This document shows positions 43,195-54,540 of a stretch of DNA of 64,000 nt, one piece after another. The position numbers and the translations under genes are program-made. The notes below the pieces were generated by a model that was not told the DNA's origin, did not search any database, and was given only the letters and a program-made list of their open reading frames with translations. Origin of the DNA: Phytoseiulus persimilis (Eukaryota > Arthropoda > Arachnida > Mesostigmata > Phytoseiidae); NCBI GenBank assembly GCA_037576195.1, contig CM075102.1, forward strand, positions 4,960,001 to 5,024,000, written 5' to 3'. Position 1 is the first letter of the stretch, and each line of letters starts with the position of its first letter.

Positions 43195-43385
43195 GATTTC
43201 GACCCCGGGGGGTAGACGGCCGAGGTGGTTCCGCGGCCGATCTGACCTCACTGTTCAGAGTCCATGGAGGTGACTCCAAAGTCGATGTGACCATAATTTT
43301 CGGTGACCACGCAAGTGATTACGTTGTCGATCTGATCATACTTTTTGGGGTCATGGAGGTGATTTCGGGGTCGACGGTCGACTCC
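43195..43385. repeat. Variant 45-bp satellite, about four monomers
   Basis: Units such as GTCGATCTGATCATACTTTTTGGGGTCATGGAGGTGATTTCGG, the GTCGA(T/C)CTGACC variant also seen at 12360 and 25233. Confidence 0.75.
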
Positions 43386-43768
43386 CAGGAGCCGATGCGT
43401 TTTTTTTTTCGACAAGAAAACGTTTCTATCGAATACCTTCCGATACCAGCTCAGCGCTGGAAGTTTGATCCTATTTTCCTTTCGCGGAACTCCCCACGGA
43501 TCAACGAGTGATGTCATTCGATCGGGACCAGGAATGGCGTCATCATTCAAGGGGCGAAATTTGTTCGCTCTTGAGGCCGTACAACTTCGGTTCTGGTGAG
43601 TATAGAGAACTGCCGTGTTCCTTTAAACCATCAGGTGAGGTAAAGTATTATATTTTGGTGCGGCTCTGACGAGCGTAAGGGAGTCTACAGACTTCATTTG
43701 CTTGCCTCTCCGAGAATCTGTGAAATTGGCATGAATAACTGTTTAATTCGGTCGCGTATAGGTGCGTC

Positions 43769-43851
43769 GTCGGCTCGTTGGCCGTGTGGCATAGACCAAC
43801 GCCTTGGGTGCCACGCTAAGCTAGCAATCGCGGGTTCGATCCCCGGCCGAC
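43769..43851 (+). tRNA. tRNA-like sequence (pseudogene or SINE head)
   Basis: The ends GTCGGCT and GGCCGAC form a 7-bp acceptor-like stem (one G-U). A D-like stem TTGG/CCAA and an anticodon-like stem CTTGG/CTAAG follow. The B-box word GGGTTCGATCCCC is perfect. Against a working tRNA: the D loop is too long (14 nt), the anticodon loop has 8 nt, the T stem is only 3 bp if the acceptor is 7 bp, and position 8 is not U. I favour a tRNA-derived pseudogene or the head of a SINE. Confidence 0.45.
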
Positions 43852-43905
43852 AACAAAAATTTCTTATCAACGTAAAAAGAGGATTTAATTTATATCAGAA
43901 TTAAA

Positions 43906-44043
43906 TCTGAACCATCTTAAGAACCAAGCCCACCGCCCGCAATGGGATTTGCGAGGCGATAGGGAGTGTTACTGAAGCAATACCGAAAGGTGATCCCGGG
44001 ACACTTCTGAGGGCTGGCTGAGAGGTTCAGCCGGAGAACGAAA
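43906..44043 (+). repeat. 138-bp structured short repeat, copy 1
   Basis: Nearly identical to 63614-63751 over its length, from AATCTGAACCATCTTAAG to GGTTCAGCCGGA(G/A)AAC, then an A-rich end (GAAAGAAAAGG). It starts about 55 bp after the tRNA-like sequence. No clean target duplication was found for this copy. Confidence 0.8.
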
Positions 44044-44894
44044 GAAAAGGTGCGAGAGAACGGGCTCTTCGGGACGTAGGCGATTGTTATGTGCTACTCA
44101 CGACACAGCAGTCGTTCTATAGTTGACTCATTCGATTCGAGAGTATTCTCTTTGAAACTGGCTGAATTTCGTCAATTCGGGTGGGAGATTCGAATGCGAG
44201 GGCAGGAAGGGACTGTCGGCTGACGAAGACGTCATCTATCCTTACTATATAAAATCGGCGTCGTCTGTAAGTTTGTCAGTTTGTTTGTTTGTCCGCACTT
44301 TTTCTGGAAGATATGGGGGTGATTCCTGGACCAATCCGAACATGCTCTCCCGAGTCTGGAGAAGTCTCCCCAACCTTCACTTTTCGGGTGAAGGTCCGCC
44401 ACCCATGGCCGGAACTGCGTTGGCATTACTTCGTTACCATGGGAGCGGGAGTCAAAAATCTCTGCTCCTTATAACTACTCTACCCCAGGCTACCTCCAAT
44501 GTTGTCTGCCTGAAATGCCATGTGCGCCTTCGACCAAACGTGTCGTTTGGGGCAAGCGTCAGGTGCCTGGGGCATTAACGCCTTCGCTAGTCCGGCCCGG
44601 GCGGACCGCCGACCCATCTTCAACGTCAACCCCAGACTCCTTCTCTTCCCTCCCGCCCGTTTCCAGTGGGTTGTTCCGACGTCTTGGCAAAAGAGCATCC
44701 CTTTCTAGCCGGAGAGTCCCTCCATGAACCAGTGCTCTTCGCCTTTCTTCTCGTCTTACCTTTTCTCTCATGACGGCTTCGAAGAACCTCATCACTAGCG
44801 TGAATTGTTCCTGACCTTGCATGCCCCACTTCACATCTCCCTGACTGTTTCTCCCATTATATCCCCTCTTGTGACCCCTCGGACCTCCGCCTGA
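44044..44894. other. No gene recognised
   Basis: Includes a TATATAAAATCGG...GTCTGTAAGTTTGTC leader (44246-44275) and one satellite monomer (about 44318-44360). The rest is unassigned; the minus frame 44559-44918 is open but shows no known domain. Confidence 0.45.
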
Positions 44895-45535
44895 GGATTG
44901 ATTCCGGGACCCATCCAACCATTACTTTCCAACTTTGGAGGGGTGATTCCGGGACCAATCTGACCATTACTTTCCAAGTCTGGAGGGTTGATTCCGGGAC
45001 CAATCTGAACATACTTTTCAAAACCTGGAGGGGTGACTCCGGAACCGATCTGACCATACTTTTCAAAACGTGGAGGGGTGATTCCGGGACCAATTTTACC
45101 ATCACTTTACAACTCCGGAAGGGTGATTCCGGGACCGATCTGGCCATTACTTTCCAACTCTGGAGGGGTGATTCCGAGACCAATCTGACCGTTACTTTCC
45201 AACTTTGGAGGGGTGATTCCGAGACCAATCTGACCATAGTTTTCAAAACGTGGAGGGGTGATTCCGGGACCAATCTGACCCTTACTTTCCAAATCTGGAG
45301 GGGTGATTCCGGGACCAATCTGACCATTCCTTTACAACTTCGGAGGGGTGATCCCGGGACCATTCTGACTATTCCTTTCCAACTTTGGAGGGGTGATTCC
45401 GAGACCAATCTGACCATTACTTCCCAACTTTGGAGGGGTGCTTCCGGGACCAATCTGACCATTACTCTCCAAGTCTGGAGGGGTGATTCCGAGACCAATT
45501 TTACCGTCACTTTACAACTCTGGAGGGGTGATTCC
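44895..45535. repeat. 45-bp satellite, main array (about 14 monomers)
   Basis: Units of GATTCCGGGACCAATCTGACCATTACTTTCCAACTTTGGAGGGGT, 45 bp apart from 44900 to 45530 with few indels. Because 45 is a multiple of three, the minus strand is one long open frame with a 15-residue repeat (VRLVPESPLQTWKVM). That frame is a by-product of the period, not evidence of a gene. The right edge is the start of LINE-F. Confidence 0.95.
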
Positions 45536-45687
45536 GAGGAGGAACATAAGTCGCTTCCAAAATCGAGTGCGAAAAAGAAGCTATTTTTTTGGAGTTTTCA
45601 TCGGTTAAACAGTATCTTTTACCGGTGAAAACACTTGTGTGGTGTGTGTTCGAGTGATTTGGACCGAAAAATCGACAACACAACGGT

Positions 45688-46883
45688 ATGGAAGAAGATA
45701 ATAGCGAAAGTAGATTCGAAGCCGCCTGCGCCACGTGCGCTCCACCGGTGGAGGTCCTTGCGGCCGAAGCCGGGCAGTGCTGCGCTCTCGGCAGTCTAGA
45801 ATCGAAACTGCTCAGCCTCGATGCCCGCTACACATTGGCTTTTTGAAGCGCAAACGAAAATTCGTTAGAGGCCGCTCAACTGTCGAGTAAGTTGGACGAA
45901 GCACTGTCAACAGCCGAACAGCTCAGGTTGAGGGTCCAAGCCCTCGAAGAACAAGTCAAAACCCAACAGACGGAGCTCGAGGCCAGCAAAAAGAAACTTG
46001 CTGAGCTTTCTGTTGATGCTGCAGCCCATGGGGTGACAACAGCAATCACAGAAATGAATCTCGATCCTTCCCTCAGTGAACGGCAGGCTCGTCTCTCATC
46101 TGAATGTGTATGCATCCAGGTTGACAAACCCTGCCGGAAGCTGAGATACGCTCCCGACACTGAACTCGACCTCTACGGAGATCTTGCAGGAGATCGCGTG
46201 TTTGGCGAGTTCAGACTGAAACAAAATCTGGTTGTTGCTGACGTGGTCAGCAATACAGAACAGTTCCTTAGCGACTTTCCGAACCACACATTCCATATGA
46301 TGGTTCACGTCGGAGCCCAGGACGTAGCCAACTGTATGGTCAGCAGCGTACCTGTCAGCTACGACGATATCGCTGACTCCATCATCCGCTCACTAGCGGA
46401 GTTGAAGGCGAAACACGCCAGAATACTCTCGGTAACGTGGTGCACGATGATAGAGACACCTATGAAAAGATCACCTGCTCTGATTGTGTCAGGGGAAGGA
46501 GATTGGTAGAGATTCTCGATCTTCGAATTATCTCGGCCAATCCCTCATGCATCCAACAAAACGGAGCGCCCCCCTCCTACACAGATGCAGGCCTCAAAAT
46601 TCTGAAGGACTGGCTCAAAGCGTCAGTCAAGCAGAAGCTTGGAATCACTCCAGAAAAGCTTCCTATGCGTGACGAACTGAGAGCCCAGTTCCTTGAGGAG
46701 AGGAGGAAACGATTTCAGGCCGATGCGGGAAACCGCAAGACCCTTCTCAAGAAAAAGCAACTTCTGAAGAAGATGGTCGAAGAGGCCAAAACAAAAACGG
46801 CGCCCGCAGCCGCCGCGGCAGCGGCGCCGTCAAATGATGCGTCTAAAAACGTTCGTACTCCGCAGAAAAAGCCTAGAGACTGA
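45688..46883 (+). pseudogene. ORF1 of LINE-F: coiled coil, esterase-like domain, basic tail
   Basis: The frame opens at the ATG at 45688, has an in-frame TGA at 45844 and a frame change near 46490. After a Cys-containing head comes a coiled coil (LRLRVQALEEQVKTQQTEL). The middle has MVHVGAQDVANCM, reminiscent of the VHxGxND block of SGNH hydrolases, and YTDAGLKILKDWL, which fits the late helix with its catalytic block degenerate. The C-terminus is Lys/Ala-rich (KKKQLLKKMVEEAKTKT). ORF1 proteins of this kind bind the LINE RNA. The esterase assignment is tentative. Confidence 0.6.
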
Positions 46884-46982
46884 CAAAGGACAGATCTGCA
46901 CCCAAAGCACCGGGGCAGAGACAACAGCATCAAGGGCGGTCGCAGGAGCAAGCCCCGAAGGACCCCAGCAAACCTGGACCCA

Positions 46983-49900
46983 GTGGATACTCCGGCAAAA
47001 AACGCCACCAGCCCTACCAGACCGACAAAACAAGGCGTCACCCTCCTAAAGGACCTGGAGGTGCCCCGCCGAGGTCCTAACAAGAGCAACCAGCCAATCC
47101 AGCCCATGGGGCGATGCCGCAAGCGTGGACTCCGAAGCAAAGGAGCACCTTGCGAGACTGTTGCTAATAAACTATGTTTCGTTTCTCTAAATATCAATGG
47201 TTCTGAATCTAGCATTGCCAAGTGGGCTGCGCTTGAAAAAGATTTGCTCATCGACATGAACGTAGACATAATTATGTTATGCGAAACGCGTCTTATAAAT
47301 GACGAGAAAGCACCACCCATTGAGGGATACAACATGATATCCAGCAACCGGCGAGGCCCGACGGGGAAAACTCGAATGGTGGCGTAGCTATCCTATACAG
47401 GGAACACTATGTCGAAGACTGGAACCACAAAGGCAATGACTTCATTGCCCAAGCAACGTGGATTGGCAGACAACGATGGATATTCATATCCTTCTATATG
47501 AAACATGGAACAGTAAGGGAGAACAAAACCCTCACCAGATCCATGAGCACACTCATCAAGCAAAAGTGCTCGCCGCTAGATAAGATTATCATAGGTGGTG
47601 ACGCCAATGCGCATATCCCCTGCCTCGATGGAAAATCAAACAGAAGAGGACAGATCCTCGAGGAGTTTTCCATTGAGAGCGGACTCACTATACTAAACAT
47701 GACAGAGCGATGCGAAGGCAAATTCACTCGAGGGGAGTCAGCGATAGACTACTTTCTTGTGAACGGAGCGGCGCTGAGTCAGATAGACTTAGATAGAACC
47801 AACTTGAGGCGCACCCAGGTGGCCTTCCACTGGGATATGAAGACTTCAAGGAAGAGATCCGAGGAGCAATCAAAAAATCAACACGCATCCACCGATGCGG
47901 GCACCGCACACTTATCCGATCTAAGACTCTGGACGAGCTAATTGGATACCGGAGGGAGTGCGGCCGACTCTGAAGACAGAGGAAACGCCAACTAAACTCT
48001 TTCGCGAGAAATGGTACCACAGAGCACCGTGAGACCGACAAACATAGCGGCGTTGGAGACCCGACAACGAACGGGTATAGGAGCTTTGCCCGCAGTGTTT
48101 ACTACATGGACGCATTTCCAGAGAGAGCGGTCTCCGCCAGCTTGGCGGTCTGCTACGGGCACGGTGAGAGCTGTTGCTGGGAGACCGCGACGACAGTGGG
48201 GAGCCTAGCGGAACTACCGAGCATTTCAAGCTCGTCCCCTCGGTATTGGCACCGCTGATGGCAGCCAAGTTCGACTGGTGGACCAGTCGACCATTTCAGA
48301 AAAGGAAAGAGAAAGTAAACTTGAGCGAATTTGTCGGTGATTTCAATCACCGATGTCACATTGAGTGCTGGTCGCTTGCTCGTCTCTTCTATCGTCTTCC
48401 AGAGTAAACACGACCGCTTACGGGTGTCTACGAGATCCTACAAGACCTTCTACGAGACCTCCCATTGCTATAAGCGAGGCAGGATTCAGAAACATCCGAA
48501 AGGAACAGATCGACGCCAATTTCTGGGAGCTGAAACGCGAACCCCACAACGAGCTCCTTCCGCGCACGATGAAGCGATTTGATGTCGGATTTTACTCAAT
48601 AGCGGGCGGAAGTGAATGAAGAAGAGTAACAACATATACCGATTGGCCGAATACGAAGATATTTCAGAAATGATGCCGACTCTCTGCCTCTATGAAAGAA
48701 ACCGCAGTCCAACAGCGGGGAGCGAGGCCATCACCGGTCGGCGGAGGGTCGGGTGGTTGGTAATGAGGAGGTTCGGCTCTAGATTTCAGAGAAATAAGAT
48801 GATTAGGAGTCGGAAGGGAGTGTGAGACACGCATTCTCGAATTCCGGGAGAGTACATCCGAGACACTTTCCGTCCAAGAAGCGAACATTTCCGAGGAAGA
48901 CGCGAAAAACCGACTGAGTCACTACTCTGCACATGGCGCATCCGCTTCAGAGCCGAGGAGGCCTCACGGCCGCGGAGTTTTTCGGTCTTCAACCGCCGAG
49001 GACCAGAGGTTCCGTGGAGTTTCATCCCACTGTGTCCTGGCCGAGATGAGAATCACTCAATGCGTCTCGCTGTGCACTTCATCTCCTTGTATTGAGCCTG
49101 GTTCAATGTTCTGCCGTTCACCTTGCGTATCGACTCCTCGCCATCTGAACTGACATTGTTGACGATGGATCATGTGTAAACCATAGAATCTTTGGAAATT
49201 CAATCATTCCCCGGCGAACAATCCCAGTTCTCCTCGCTGTTCCGCGCCTGGATCGTGCTTGGAATGCTCGGTAGCTCCGCTAAGTCCCCCGCTGTCGTCG
49301 CGGTCTCCCAGCAACAGCTCTCATCGTGCCAGTAGCAGACCGCCAAGCTGGCGGAGACCGCTCTCTCAGAAAATGCGTTCATGTAGTAAACACTGCGGGC
49401 AAAGTTCCTATACCCACAACGAACACACCACATGTTCGTTCAAGAGAACAGAGAGGGCAAACAACGCATGCGCCCTCCGAAACACTCAGTGACTGCGACG
49501 TTGTAGATGCAGAAAGCCGATACCGCGCAGCACAACAGCAAGTTCGCGAGGAAGTGCGGAGAGAAATAAGGCAACGTGACCACAAAATATGCCTGGATAT
49601 CCTCAAAGCACCCAAAAACAACAGAGCTAAAAGGCTGTGGCAGTTCCTGAGTCGAAGTAAAGACACTGGACGCCCGTCCGGCACCAGTATCAAAGACCGA
49701 AATGGTCTCCTGATTCCAGACGACGGCTTGACAGCTCACCTGACTGGCGTAGGAATTGAGCTGCTGGAAGCAAGCAAGACCAACGACCAGAGAGACCCGT
49801 GGCGAGGAAGCAGAGATCCCACAGGAATCGTTACAGGCCCAGAAGAGGTCAAGAGAGCGATGAGTACCATCCAAGACCGCACAGGATGTGGCCTCGATGG

Positions 49901-51638
49901 AATCCCTGCGAAAGTCTTGAAAAATCTGCAGAATGAAGGTGTAAGGCAAATCACCGAACTATTCAACAGAATGTTTTCCGGAGCCGAAGACATACCAGGG
50001 GACTGGAAACAGGGAAGAGTGTCCCTCATGGAAAAAGGAAACTCTAAAAAGGGACACCTGAACACATACCGACCGATCACCATCACCCCAGTCCTGTACA
50101 GACTATTCACCAAGATCTTCACCTCAAAGATCCAAGAGTGGATCGAGAATGAACTGTTCCTGGGGGAGATGCAGAACGGCTTTAGACTAGGTAGGCGTGG
50201 AGACGATAACATCTTCATACTTACTTCGGCCATAGAGATCGCCAGGGAAAACAATCAAGGAATGGTAGCCTGCTTCCTGGACTGCTCTCGAGCCTTCGAC
50301 AGAATTGACCGCGAAGAACTGTGGAAGGTTCTACGCAGACTCGGAATGGAACCCAGCTGGGTCGACCTACTGACACGCATATACGAGAACAACAAAGTCA
50401 AAATTGTTCACGGCGAGGTCAGCTCAGAATTGCTATGCTCTCACAGAGGTGTGAAACAAGGCTGCCCCTTGAGCAGCATCCTGTTCATACTATACATAAC
50501 AGAGCTTGAGAAACGACTGATTGAAAGTAAGCGAGGACTACGAATCAGGCGGAAAGGGAACTTTTGGAACACTCGGGAAGCGAAACACTTCGTGCTACCC
50601 GGGTTGTTCTTTGCGGATGACATAGTGCTACTCGCACACAACCGCAAGGATCTACAACAGCTTCTCATCATCACCTCGGCATTCGGAAGGGTTAGAAGAT
50701 TGACCTTCAACCCCCTAAAAAGTGCAGTGGTTGTGTTCTCAAACCACTCGGTTGGCGACTGCGACGGCCTCCAGATACAAGGAGTGACGACTCCAACTAC
50801 ATCTCTAAGCGAGAAGAGAAATGGAAGACGGATGCGAAGAAAGTCCTTCACCAGATGCACGCCCAGACACTATGGGGATTCAACAAGTTTATAATGTCCA
50901 AAACATTCTGGAAAGGCGTCGCTGTCCCGAAAATCACACACGCAAACGCTGTAACCGTGCTGACAACTAACACAGTGAACGAACTGGAGAAAGCCCAGCG
51001 CGAGGCAGCGCGATGGACACTGGGTATACCAGGATGGAAGGTAGCAAACGAATACCTTTCATCGGAGCTGAGCTGGAGCTCCTTCGAAGCAAGGGAAGCC
51101 AAAAGTAAGCTCAGGTATTTCGCGAGGATCCGCTCAATGCCGGACTCGAGATGGCCCAAAATGCTACTTGATGCAGTTGAGCTACGAAGAAACAAAACGA
51201 AAGCCTACCTAAGAATGGGAGTTCTCAGAACGAAATTCGATTGCGACGCACCGAAGATCGAACACGACCACGAAAACCGAGCACTCATTGGAGTCTACTA
51301 CCGGAAGCTATCCGAAAAAGTTAAGACCGTACAGGATAAGGCCTGGGATTGAAAAGAGGTCCACTCTCGAGTTGTACCGAGCCCACAAAGAGTCAAGGAC
51401 CACAACCACCCACATATATGACAATAGTAGAGGATCCTCCCTGCTAGCCCTAGCAAGAGCTGGAACCCTCCCAACAAAATGTCACAATACCATCTTCCAA
51501 GCTGCCCCAGACACATTCTGCGACCCATGTGGAGTTCACCCCGAAACAACCGCACACGTGATCTTCGGATGCAATGAATTCTACTACACCAACGAAGACC
51601 TCGCTGAATTGACCGATAATGTTGACCGAGAACGCTGA
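46983..51638 (+). pseudogene. ORF2 of LINE-F, interrupted at 48073-49415
   Basis: Endonuclease: LCFVSLNINGSES, MLCETRL, IIIGGDANAHIPCLDG and a final AIDYFLVNG block; it lacks the usual SDH. Frame change near 47385. Then a linker with one in-frame TGA (about 47970), the inserted element, and the reverse transcriptase: GCGLDGIPAKVL, GDWKQGRVSLMEKG, MQNGFRLGRRGDDN, RGVKQGCPLSSILF and FFADDIVLL, with FADD in place of YADD. After a frame change near 50830: WGFNKFIMSKTFWKG and TVNELEKAQREAARWTLGIP. After another near 51350: STLELYRAHKES, IYDNSRGSSLLALARAGTL and the terminal finger CDPCGVHPETTAHVIFGC. Dead copy, but with most domains legible. Confidence 0.82.
48073..49415. mobile_element. Non-autonomous element, 9-bp target duplication (Mutator- or Merlin-like)
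   Basis: The termini are GGGTATAGGAGCTTTGCCC and, read inward from the other side, GGGTATAGGAACTTTGCCC. Terminal repeats extend about 175 bp. Flanks are ACAACGAAC at 48064-48072 and 49416-49424, a perfect 9-bp duplication. Skipping the element and one copy rejoins the LINE-F ORF2 frame. Nine-base duplications with GG-type termini fit Mutator-like (9-10 bp) or Merlin (8-9 bp) elements. No transposase found within. Confidence 0.9.
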
Positions 51639-51650
51639 TAATGTTCTCGG

Positions 51651-52859
51651 TGAGAAAAATTATGTGGGAACCGTTCAGACACGACACAGCCCATCTGACC
51701 TCTTCGAGGAACCTTGGGAGTTGTCGAGAGATTCCTTTCACGTTATTAGTCTCATGAAATCATGGAATGTGCGTGAGAGCTCGACTCCGAACACCCCCCG
51801 CGGAAGTAAAATTTGGTCACGATTAATGATTCGCCCCACGAGCAGCCCGGGAATTTCCCTAGTCGCCGTCACTCGTCGTGGGTCGTGGGCTGATTGCTAT
51901 TAGCTCGAACAAGTCGACGCTCAGCTCCCAGCTCGTGTCTCAAGACCAAACCGTCAATTGAAACTACTGAAATCTCTTTGAGCCGCGAATAGCGTGAACA
52001 ATGGTGATTGTCCTCGGATCCCCTATCTCATCGTCGCTCGGGGACTTTACGTCAAGAAGCAGATCAGAGTCGTACTTCTTCATTGTCTGGCGTGGTATGG
52101 CTCTTGCTTGGACTCGAGGCCTGAGGCGACATTGAATCAATTTGATCCAAATCGAAACGCTCCAATGCGGATTTCTGTACTTCGAAGCTCGCCATGTGTT
52201 GATTGAGACCCTCCGAACCAGATCCTATACGTCAATGTGTAGGCTAGGAAGCTTGTCCTGCTCTGCGGAGGATTCCGTGTCTTGAGAGGAATGATCCGAA
52301 ATACTCTCTCTTATCGCCCAACGCTCCCGTAACCATACCAACTGCGTTTGGTTCCATTAATCGCCTCGGAATCTGAACAACGATGGCAGACCAGAAGGAG
52401 ACAAGAGCTTCCAACTTGCGAGTCTGGGCTTTGTTAGTTCTTCTCGGACCCGTCGGAGTCGCTTCGGCTCGCAAATTCAGTCTCCACGCGCTTTCTCCAT
52501 CGAACGACAGCTCCAATATCGGAATTTTCGCCCGAATCATCCGACGCTCGGAAAGTTGCACCGACGTTCCCTCTGATACTTACGCAATGCGAGAGAATCT
52601 ACACTCGAGGAAACGCTTTTAGAATAACTTTACTTCTTCTGTATTCTTCCAACAGTCGTTTGGAGCTCTCGTCTGATATTTCTCATGGCAGAGACCATTA
52701 ATTAGAGGAGAAATTTCGAGGATGGCAGACGGAATTTTGAGAGCCCACGGAAAAGAAGAAGTGCGAATCCCGGTTTCTGCCTGGAAATGCTTTCAGAATC
52801 ACTGATAGAATCCGCAGTTTTATGGCTAAAGGGACAACGAAGCTGGGTCGACCGCTGGG
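51651..52859. other. No clear gene; duplicated block and one signal-like ORF
   Basis: 51985-52300 is the second copy of the block at 39465. At 52383 an ATG opens a 79-codon frame with LRVWALLVLLGPVGVASA, which could be a signal anchor or peptide after a polar head. No splice partner or relative was recognised, so I do not call it a gene. Confidence 0.3.
51985..52300 (+). repeat. Diverged duplicated block, copy 2
   Basis: See 39465-39800. Same orientation, about 12.5 kb apart. Confidence 0.55.
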
Positions 52860-54540
52860 TTTGAGCGATGCCGGGGGCGAACAGTTTGACCGGTGAAGAA
52901 AAAGCGAAGATCGATGCATTTTTCGAATAAGGCCTGACATACCGAGCTATCGGAGCAAGAATCGAGCGTTCGCGAAAAGTTGTGTCAATTATCTCGAACC
53001 CAGAGCTCTACAACCGTGGAAAGAAGCGCGGAGTGAATTCCAAGCTTACGCCGGCCGATAAGAGGCGCTTCGCCGCGGTGCGTCAAACTCAAAACGTTCG
53101 AGTACGCAAATCAGACGGTATCTTGGGCTTCGTGTGACTCCGAGGCGCGTTCATCAGGTGATCAATGAGCAAGGACACCTTCAATCGGCGAGAATGTAAC
53201 ATGTCATGCGGGCATTGTTGCTCATCGGCGTAAGCTGGCCTGTGAGGTGCAAGCCCCTCACTGCTTGCACAAGCACCTCATTTCTCTCTCCTCTATGAGC
53301 ATCAAAAAAAAAGTGCGCGCCGACCTTGAAACCTCCTCACATTGATGCTCGGCTGATTTTCGCGAGAGAAAATATGACACGACGGTGGAGAACGGTAGGA
53401 TCGTTGTGAGGAAACCCTGTCGAATCATATAGAGTTTCTTTACTTGCATTCGACACACGCTAGCTCCATAAGTTCTCTTCAGCGATGAAAAAAAAATCTC
53501 CCTCGACGGGCCGGACGGCTACAATCACTAGAGCTGGGAGTTTCGCGCGGCGTTCACGGTCATGCCACGGCCGTGAATCCCGTATCCCGGCCGTGAGTTT
53601 CGCAACTCCTCCACAGAATGCCCAGATTCTTGAATATCTCCCGCACATGAAATGATCACGAGGTACTATCACCTCGCACTTCAGACGCTTCCTGAGCTCT
53701 TCGCTGCATGCTATCACAGTTCCTCAATGTCTAACGGTACCAATCTTTCGATGTGAGTGTAGAAAATGAGAACCGGCTCAGAATTTCGGAGAAACTCGTT
53801 TTCTATTCAATCTATAATATCATCAAGCCGGTCCTTCCACTCCCAGTAGCAGAATACTTCATAATGCCGGCTCGTCTTCTCGTTACTGTAGGTTGAAGAC
53901 GGTAGCCAAGACACCGTGCAGGACTCACGGAGGTCGTGAATGAATCATGGAGGCCGTGAAGCTTGGCCGTGAATTCACCGTGAATTTCCCCGCGCCAAAA
54001 TCGCAGCTCTGACAATCACTATTGGAGAGATTTCAGGAAGGGACCAGTGACCTTTTCAGGACGCAGTTTCGGGGGAGGATCGGTCATGTGTCGGGGTTGC
54101 TCTGGGTCCGTGGGGAAAGTGGAACTAGCGTTTCCCTCATCAAGAATGGATTCCATAGAACATCAAGGGGTGCTAGATTCTCATATTTCACCTATTTTGA
54201 GGAGGTTCCGCCCCCTCAAACTGATATTTGAACATGATGGTGCATCTGTGCATACCAGCTCGAGTACAAATCGACGGTCGAAGTCCAAGAAGATCAAGGT
54301 TCTCTAAACGCCAGCGTGCAGCCCTGACTCGAATCCCATGGGGAACGCTGGGGCATTGTCGCTCGGCGGTTATACAAGGAAAACAGGCGATTCGAAATTG
54401 TGAATGAAATTGAAGGAGGCATAGTGAATGCTTGGGGCAGTATTGGGCAAGAAAAAATTGATGATCTCATTTCTTGCATGCCAGATCGCGTGTTCCACGT
54501 CATATCGAGAAAGGGGAAACAGATAACCATCGAGAAGCCT
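52860..54540 (+). pseudogene. Tc1-like transposase, heavily decayed
   Basis: Scattered over three frames are EKAKIDAFFE (then a stop), LTYRAIGARIERSRKVV and NSKLTPADKRRF of the DNA-binding part. LFSDEKKISLDGPDGYNH-like residues (near 53470; one stop) mark the first Asp. FGGGSVM, RMDSIEHQGVLDSHISPIL, FEHDGASVHTSS (second Asp), and at the end VNEIEGGIVNAWGSIGQ and SCMPDRVFHVISRKG follow. About 500 bp of foreign sequence lie between 53520 and 54000. It is related to, but older than, the intact copy at 61583. Confidence 0.8.

Larger units (their letters stand above)
45536..51650 (+). mobile_element. Nearly full-length LINE (LINE-F)
   Basis: Contains a 5' UTR (45536-45687), ORF1, a short spacer, and ORF2 with endonuclease, reverse transcriptase and C-terminal domain, in one orientation. 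The 5' edge meets the satellite array. The 3' end is not sharply defined; I place it soon after the last codons at 51638. It is split by the 48073-49415 element. Copy I (58737-59824) is a relative. The clade is not assigned; the SGNH-like ORF1 recalls CR1/L2-type LINEs. Confidence 0.8.

Noticed and set aside
43769-43851. Functional tRNA gene
   Set aside because: The D loop, anticodon loop and T stem have non-standard lengths and U8 is missing. Kept only as tRNA-like.
44857-45510. 217-codon minus-strand ORF with a 15-residue repeat
   Set aside because: It lies entirely in satellite DNA and is open because the period is 45 bp. There is no start context, domain or neighbouring exon.
52383-52622. 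79-codon ORF with a hydrophobic segment
   Set aside because: The hydrophobic stretch is preceded by a polar head and there is no downstream partner. Too little to call a gene.
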